Origin: Rudanella sp.
GTDB taxonomy: Bacteria; Bacteroidota; Bacteroidia; Cytophagales; Spirosomataceae
DNA length: 9,553 nt
Assembly (NCBI GenBank): GCA_026785985.1
Contig: JAJAYX010000290.1
Span: 1-9,553 of the forward strand
Reading direction: 5' to 3'
Positions within the stretch are counted from its first letter, which is position 1; each line of letters starts with the position of its first letter. A program made the position numbers and the translations under genes. Of the stretch, positions 7,315-9,553 are shown piece after piece. The notes beneath the pieces are model-generated. The model saw only the letters and a list, made by a program, of their open reading frames with translations, was not told the origin of the DNA and did not search any database.

Positions 7315-8178
7315 TCACAACTGCCGCTTAAAAAACGCCCACGCTTCCATATACACGTCGATGTCGTTGGGGAAATCGTGTTTGCCGCCAATCACTTTCA
7401 AGAGTGTTACTTCGGGTTTACCCTTCTTTTTGAAGGTATAACGTTCAATGGTTTTTCCGTCGGTGAGGTCGGTGTTGGGCAAGAGTTGCTTGCGGGGTTT
7501 GCGTTTGTAGCCCGCCAACGACGACCAATAGTGGAATGTCCGGTCGGTGGAGCGCACAAAACCGAGGTTCATTGGCCCGCCCAGAATCACTTCGCCACCC
7601 TCATAGGGGTTGGTTTTGTCGGCGGTGCCGTTCACGATCATCACTGGGATAGCCATTCGCTTTTCGGGGCAATCGAGGTTGTTAGTATCGGGGAGGTTGG
7701 CAATGAGGGCGGTGATGGCCCTGAATTTTTCGGGCATAGTCAGGGCGAGTTTGTAGGCCATGTGACCTCCGCCCGATGTACCTATTACAAAAACCTGCTG
7801 TTCGTTGATCTGATATTGTTGGCTGAAATAGGCGATCATCGCCCCGAAAAAAGCATTTTCGTCGATGTTCTCAACGTTGGCAACGGCAGGAGAGGCTTTA
7901 CGACACTCGTTCCAATATTTTTTGTACCCATCGGGATAAACCATCAGCAGATTTTCGGCGGGGGCGATGGCTTCCAGTTTTCCAGCCCTCGGTCGGTTTT
8001 GCAAGCCCGTTCCCTTCGACCCATGCAGCACAAAAACAAGGCTCGAATTGGCCTGCGCCGGTTTCTGAAAATGAAACGAACGGTAGTGGCCGTCAATTAG
8101 AATTGAGTCGTTGATAATCTGGCTTTTAGCAGAGAACGCGAAGCAGAAGAACAGGAGAAGCAGGGGGTGTTTTAGCAT
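7315..8178 (-). CDS. Secreted alpha/beta-hydrolase esterase (PHB-depolymerase / CE1-like)
   Basis: This 287-residue protein has a clear signal peptide: a basic start, a run of Leu/Phe at about 5-15, and SAKSQ at 16-20 as the probable cleavage area. The fold landmarks are those of the LpqC/PHB-depolymerase group that overlaps carbohydrate esterase family 1: the oxyanion loop LHGSKGTG (51-58), the nucleophile elbow GTSGGG with S135, an acidic residue D187 in VNGTADKTNPYEGG, and H267 in GGKHDFP, giving a complete Ser-Asp-His triad. Members hydrolyse esters of polyhydroxyalkanoates or acetyl/feruloyl groups on plant polysaccharides. It begins 5 bp after the uxaB stop codon, so the two are almost certainly co-transcribed and perhaps translationally coupled. 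That setting favours removal of ester groups from pectin-type substrates outside the cytoplasm over polyester breakdown, but this is inference. ATG 8178 gives the signal peptide directly. Confidence 0.85.
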   Translation of the reverse strand: MLKHPLLLLFFCFAFSAKSQIINDSILIDGHYRSFHFQKPAQANSSLVFVLHGSKGTGLQNRPRAGKLEAIAPAENLLMVYPDGYKKYWNECRKASPAVANVENIDENAFFGAMIAYFSQQYQINEQQVFVIGTSGGGHMAYKLALTMPEKFRAITALIANLPDTNNLDCPEKRMAIPVMIVNGTADKTNPYEGGEVILGGPMNLGFVRSTDRTFHYWSSLAGYKRKPRKQLLPNTDLTDGKTIERYTFKKKGKPEVTLLKVIGGKHDFPNDIDVYMEAWAFFKRQL

Positions 8179-8183
8179 AGTTT

Positions 8184-9553
8184 TTATGCAAGCACCTGAT
8201 TAATAGTGGCTTCAACGCCCTGGTTCAGCATTTGGTGGAGCCGGGTTCCAATCGTTTCGGCAAAGTCGGGCAAGGCGGTCAGGTCGGTTTGCCAGAGGTC
8301 TTTGTCGGCCAGAACGGTGTTCACGAACCCTTGCACCGATGCCGAATCGGTGACGTTCACCCCCTGCCAGCGGTCATAGAAAAGGGCCGCATTGTCGTCG
8401 CGGAGGGGATAGGTTAAGATGCCCCCGCCTACGGAAGCCTCGGCTACATAGCCCGCGTCGGTTTTGGCCGTGGCTTTCATAAACAGCAAATACCCTGCAA
8501 AACCGGTAGCCATCAGTTGTGGCACGGCATTGAATTTTTCGTAATACCGCTGAATGGTAGCCACATTACGAGCCTGCATTTTGGCCGTTTGGTGAACCGT
8601 AATGTTCAGCAACAGGTGTTCGATATAGGGGTTGCGGAATCGCTCCAGCACATCCAGCGCGAACGCCCGAACAGCGGCTGTATCAGTCCCTTCGGTTAGG
8701 CCGGGTGGCACAGTCGGCACAATTTCATCGAGCATCAGGCGTTCCACAAACCGACTCGACACTGGGTTCTGGACATTGTCGCGAACGATTTCATTCCCCA
8801 GCAGATAACAGGTCGGAACGGTGAACGAATGGGTGCCGTTGAGTACGCGGAGTTTGCGTTCGCGGTAGAACGTGATGTCTTCGTCGATGATGATGCCGGG
8901 GTTCACCTTGGCAAACGACAGCACCTCGCGCACCCGGTCGTCGCCTTCGATGGCCCACAGGTTATAGGGTTCGGCAACGGTGAGCAACTTGTCTTCGTAA
9001 CCTAATTTTTCGGCTAACTGTTGCTGCGTTTCGTCATCGGGGAGGCCCGGTACGATTCTGTCAACCAATGAGTTACAGAATCGGACATGGAATTTAAGCC
9101 ACTTGCTAAACAGTTTCCCCAGTTCATTATATTTGGCTAATTTCTCCACCATTTCGCGGAGTTTCAGGCCGTTATCAGTTACTAACTCGGTGGGAATCAC
9201 CACCAAACCCCGGTTGCGGGAGCCACCTACATCCTTAAATCGCTCATACAGAAACGCCGTTAGCTTGCCCGGAAACGAGCGGGGCGGATTCTCGAAAATG
9301 CTTTCCTCCACATAGGTCAGGCCTACTTCGGTGGTGTTGGAAATGATTACCTGCAGGCTATTGCTCTTGGCAATCCGCAGAATATCCTGCCAGTTCGACT
9401 GCGCCGACAACACCCGACTCACGGCCGTAACCGTGGATAACTCTTCAACAGATTGCCCTTGTTGCATTCCCCGCACGGCAACTGTGTAAAGATTATCCTG
9501 AGCCGCAAACCCGTCGGTGGGGCCGTCCGTCGATTTGACAATGACAATAGACC
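8184..9553 (-). CDS. uxaB: Tagaturonate reductase (altronate oxidoreductase), N terminus outside window
   Basis: UxaB is the NADH-dependent cytoplasmic enzyme interconverting D-tagaturonate and D-altronate in galacturonate catabolism. The frame is open from the window edge, giving 455 visible residues (numbered from the first complete codon, at 9551). VKSTDGPTDGFAAQDNLYTV near the start is continuous with the rest and family-like, so the GTG at 9476 is internal and not the start. Other landmarks are SNTTEVGLT at 71-79, CNSLVDRIVPG at 159-169 (the VDRI/P signature of long-chain mannitol dehydrogenase relatives) and KLRVLNGTHS, carrying the catalytic Lys-x4-Asn-x2-His pattern at K233, N238 and H241. 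E. coli UxaB has about 483 residues, so roughly 30-50 residues are missing, including the Gly-rich NAD-binding start. The paralogues fructuronate reductase (uxuB) and mannitol dehydrogenase share the Lys/Asn/His pattern; the TDG..DAF-like N-terminal segment and overall look favour uxaB. It leads an operon with the esterase and membrane acyltransferase. Confidence 0.88.
   Translation of the reverse strand, partial: SIVIVKSTDGPTDGFAAQDNLYTVAVRGMQQGQSVEELSTVTAVSRVLSAQSNWQDILRIAKSNSLQVIISNTTEVGLTYVEESIFENPPRSFPGKLTAFLYERFKDVGGSRNRGLVVIPTELVTDNGLKLREMVEKLAKYNELGKLFSKWLKFHVRFCNSLVDRIVPGLPDDETQQQLAEKLGYEDKLLTVAEPYNLWAIEGDDRVREVLSFAKVNPGIIIDEDITFYRERKLRVLNGTHSFTVPTCYLLGNEIVRDNVQNPVSSRFVERLMLDEIVPTVPPGLTEGTDTAAVRAFALDVLERFRNPYIEHLLLNITVHQTAKMQARNVATIQRYYEKFNAVPQLMATGFAGYLLFMKATAKTDAGYVAEASVGGGILTYPLRDDNAALFYDRWQGVNVTDSASVQGFVNTVLADKDLWQTDLTALPDFAETIGTRLHQMLNQGVEATINQVLA

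Noticed and set aside
9474..9476. GTG as the start codon of the tagaturonate reductase.
   Set aside because: The frame continues upstream with a segment typical of the family (STDGPTDGFAAQDNLYTV), so the true start lies beyond the window edge.

Overview
The window most resembles a chromosomal segment from a Bacteroidota member, probably a Cytophagales/Spirosoma-like bacterium. This is inferred from the moderately high GC content, the gene families present (a DUF5009-type membrane acyltransferase, UxaB, a secreted CE1/PHB-depolymerase-like esterase), and a Bacteroidota-style TAnnTTTG promoter element. No rRNA or other marker gene is present, so the placement is tentative. Every gene I can support lies on the minus strand, so transcription runs from position 9553 towards 1.

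Right part (9553 to 6085): three tightly packed genes that look like one transcription unit. They are uxaB (tagaturonate reductase, galacturonate/pectin catabolism; its 5' end lies outside the window), then 5 bp later a secreted alpha/beta-hydrolase esterase, then after 36 bp a multi-pass membrane acyltransferase of the DUF5009/HGSNAT-like group. Downstream, 15 bp after the last intact gene, lies a heavily decayed acyl-CoA synthetase (6069 to about 5334). It has lost its N terminus and at least two internal blocks, changes frame three times, and carries two in-frame stops in its C-terminal domain.

Middle (5200 to 614): after a gene-free gap of about 130 bp come two genes that look co-transcribed. 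The first encodes a 936-residue protein joining a V8/trypsin-like serine protease to a subtilisin-like protease, both with apparently complete catalytic residues and no signal peptide. The second, 36 bp downstream, encodes a 579-residue divergent M19 (renal dipeptidase-like) metallopeptidase, also without a signal peptide. Together they form a candidate cytoplasmic three-active-site protease/peptidase module, the most unusual part of the window.

Left part (514 to 1): the 5' end of a gene for an exported TPR-repeat protein, preceded by a candidate promoter. It runs off the window. I found no tRNA, rRNA, CRISPR array, insertion sequence or attachment site.
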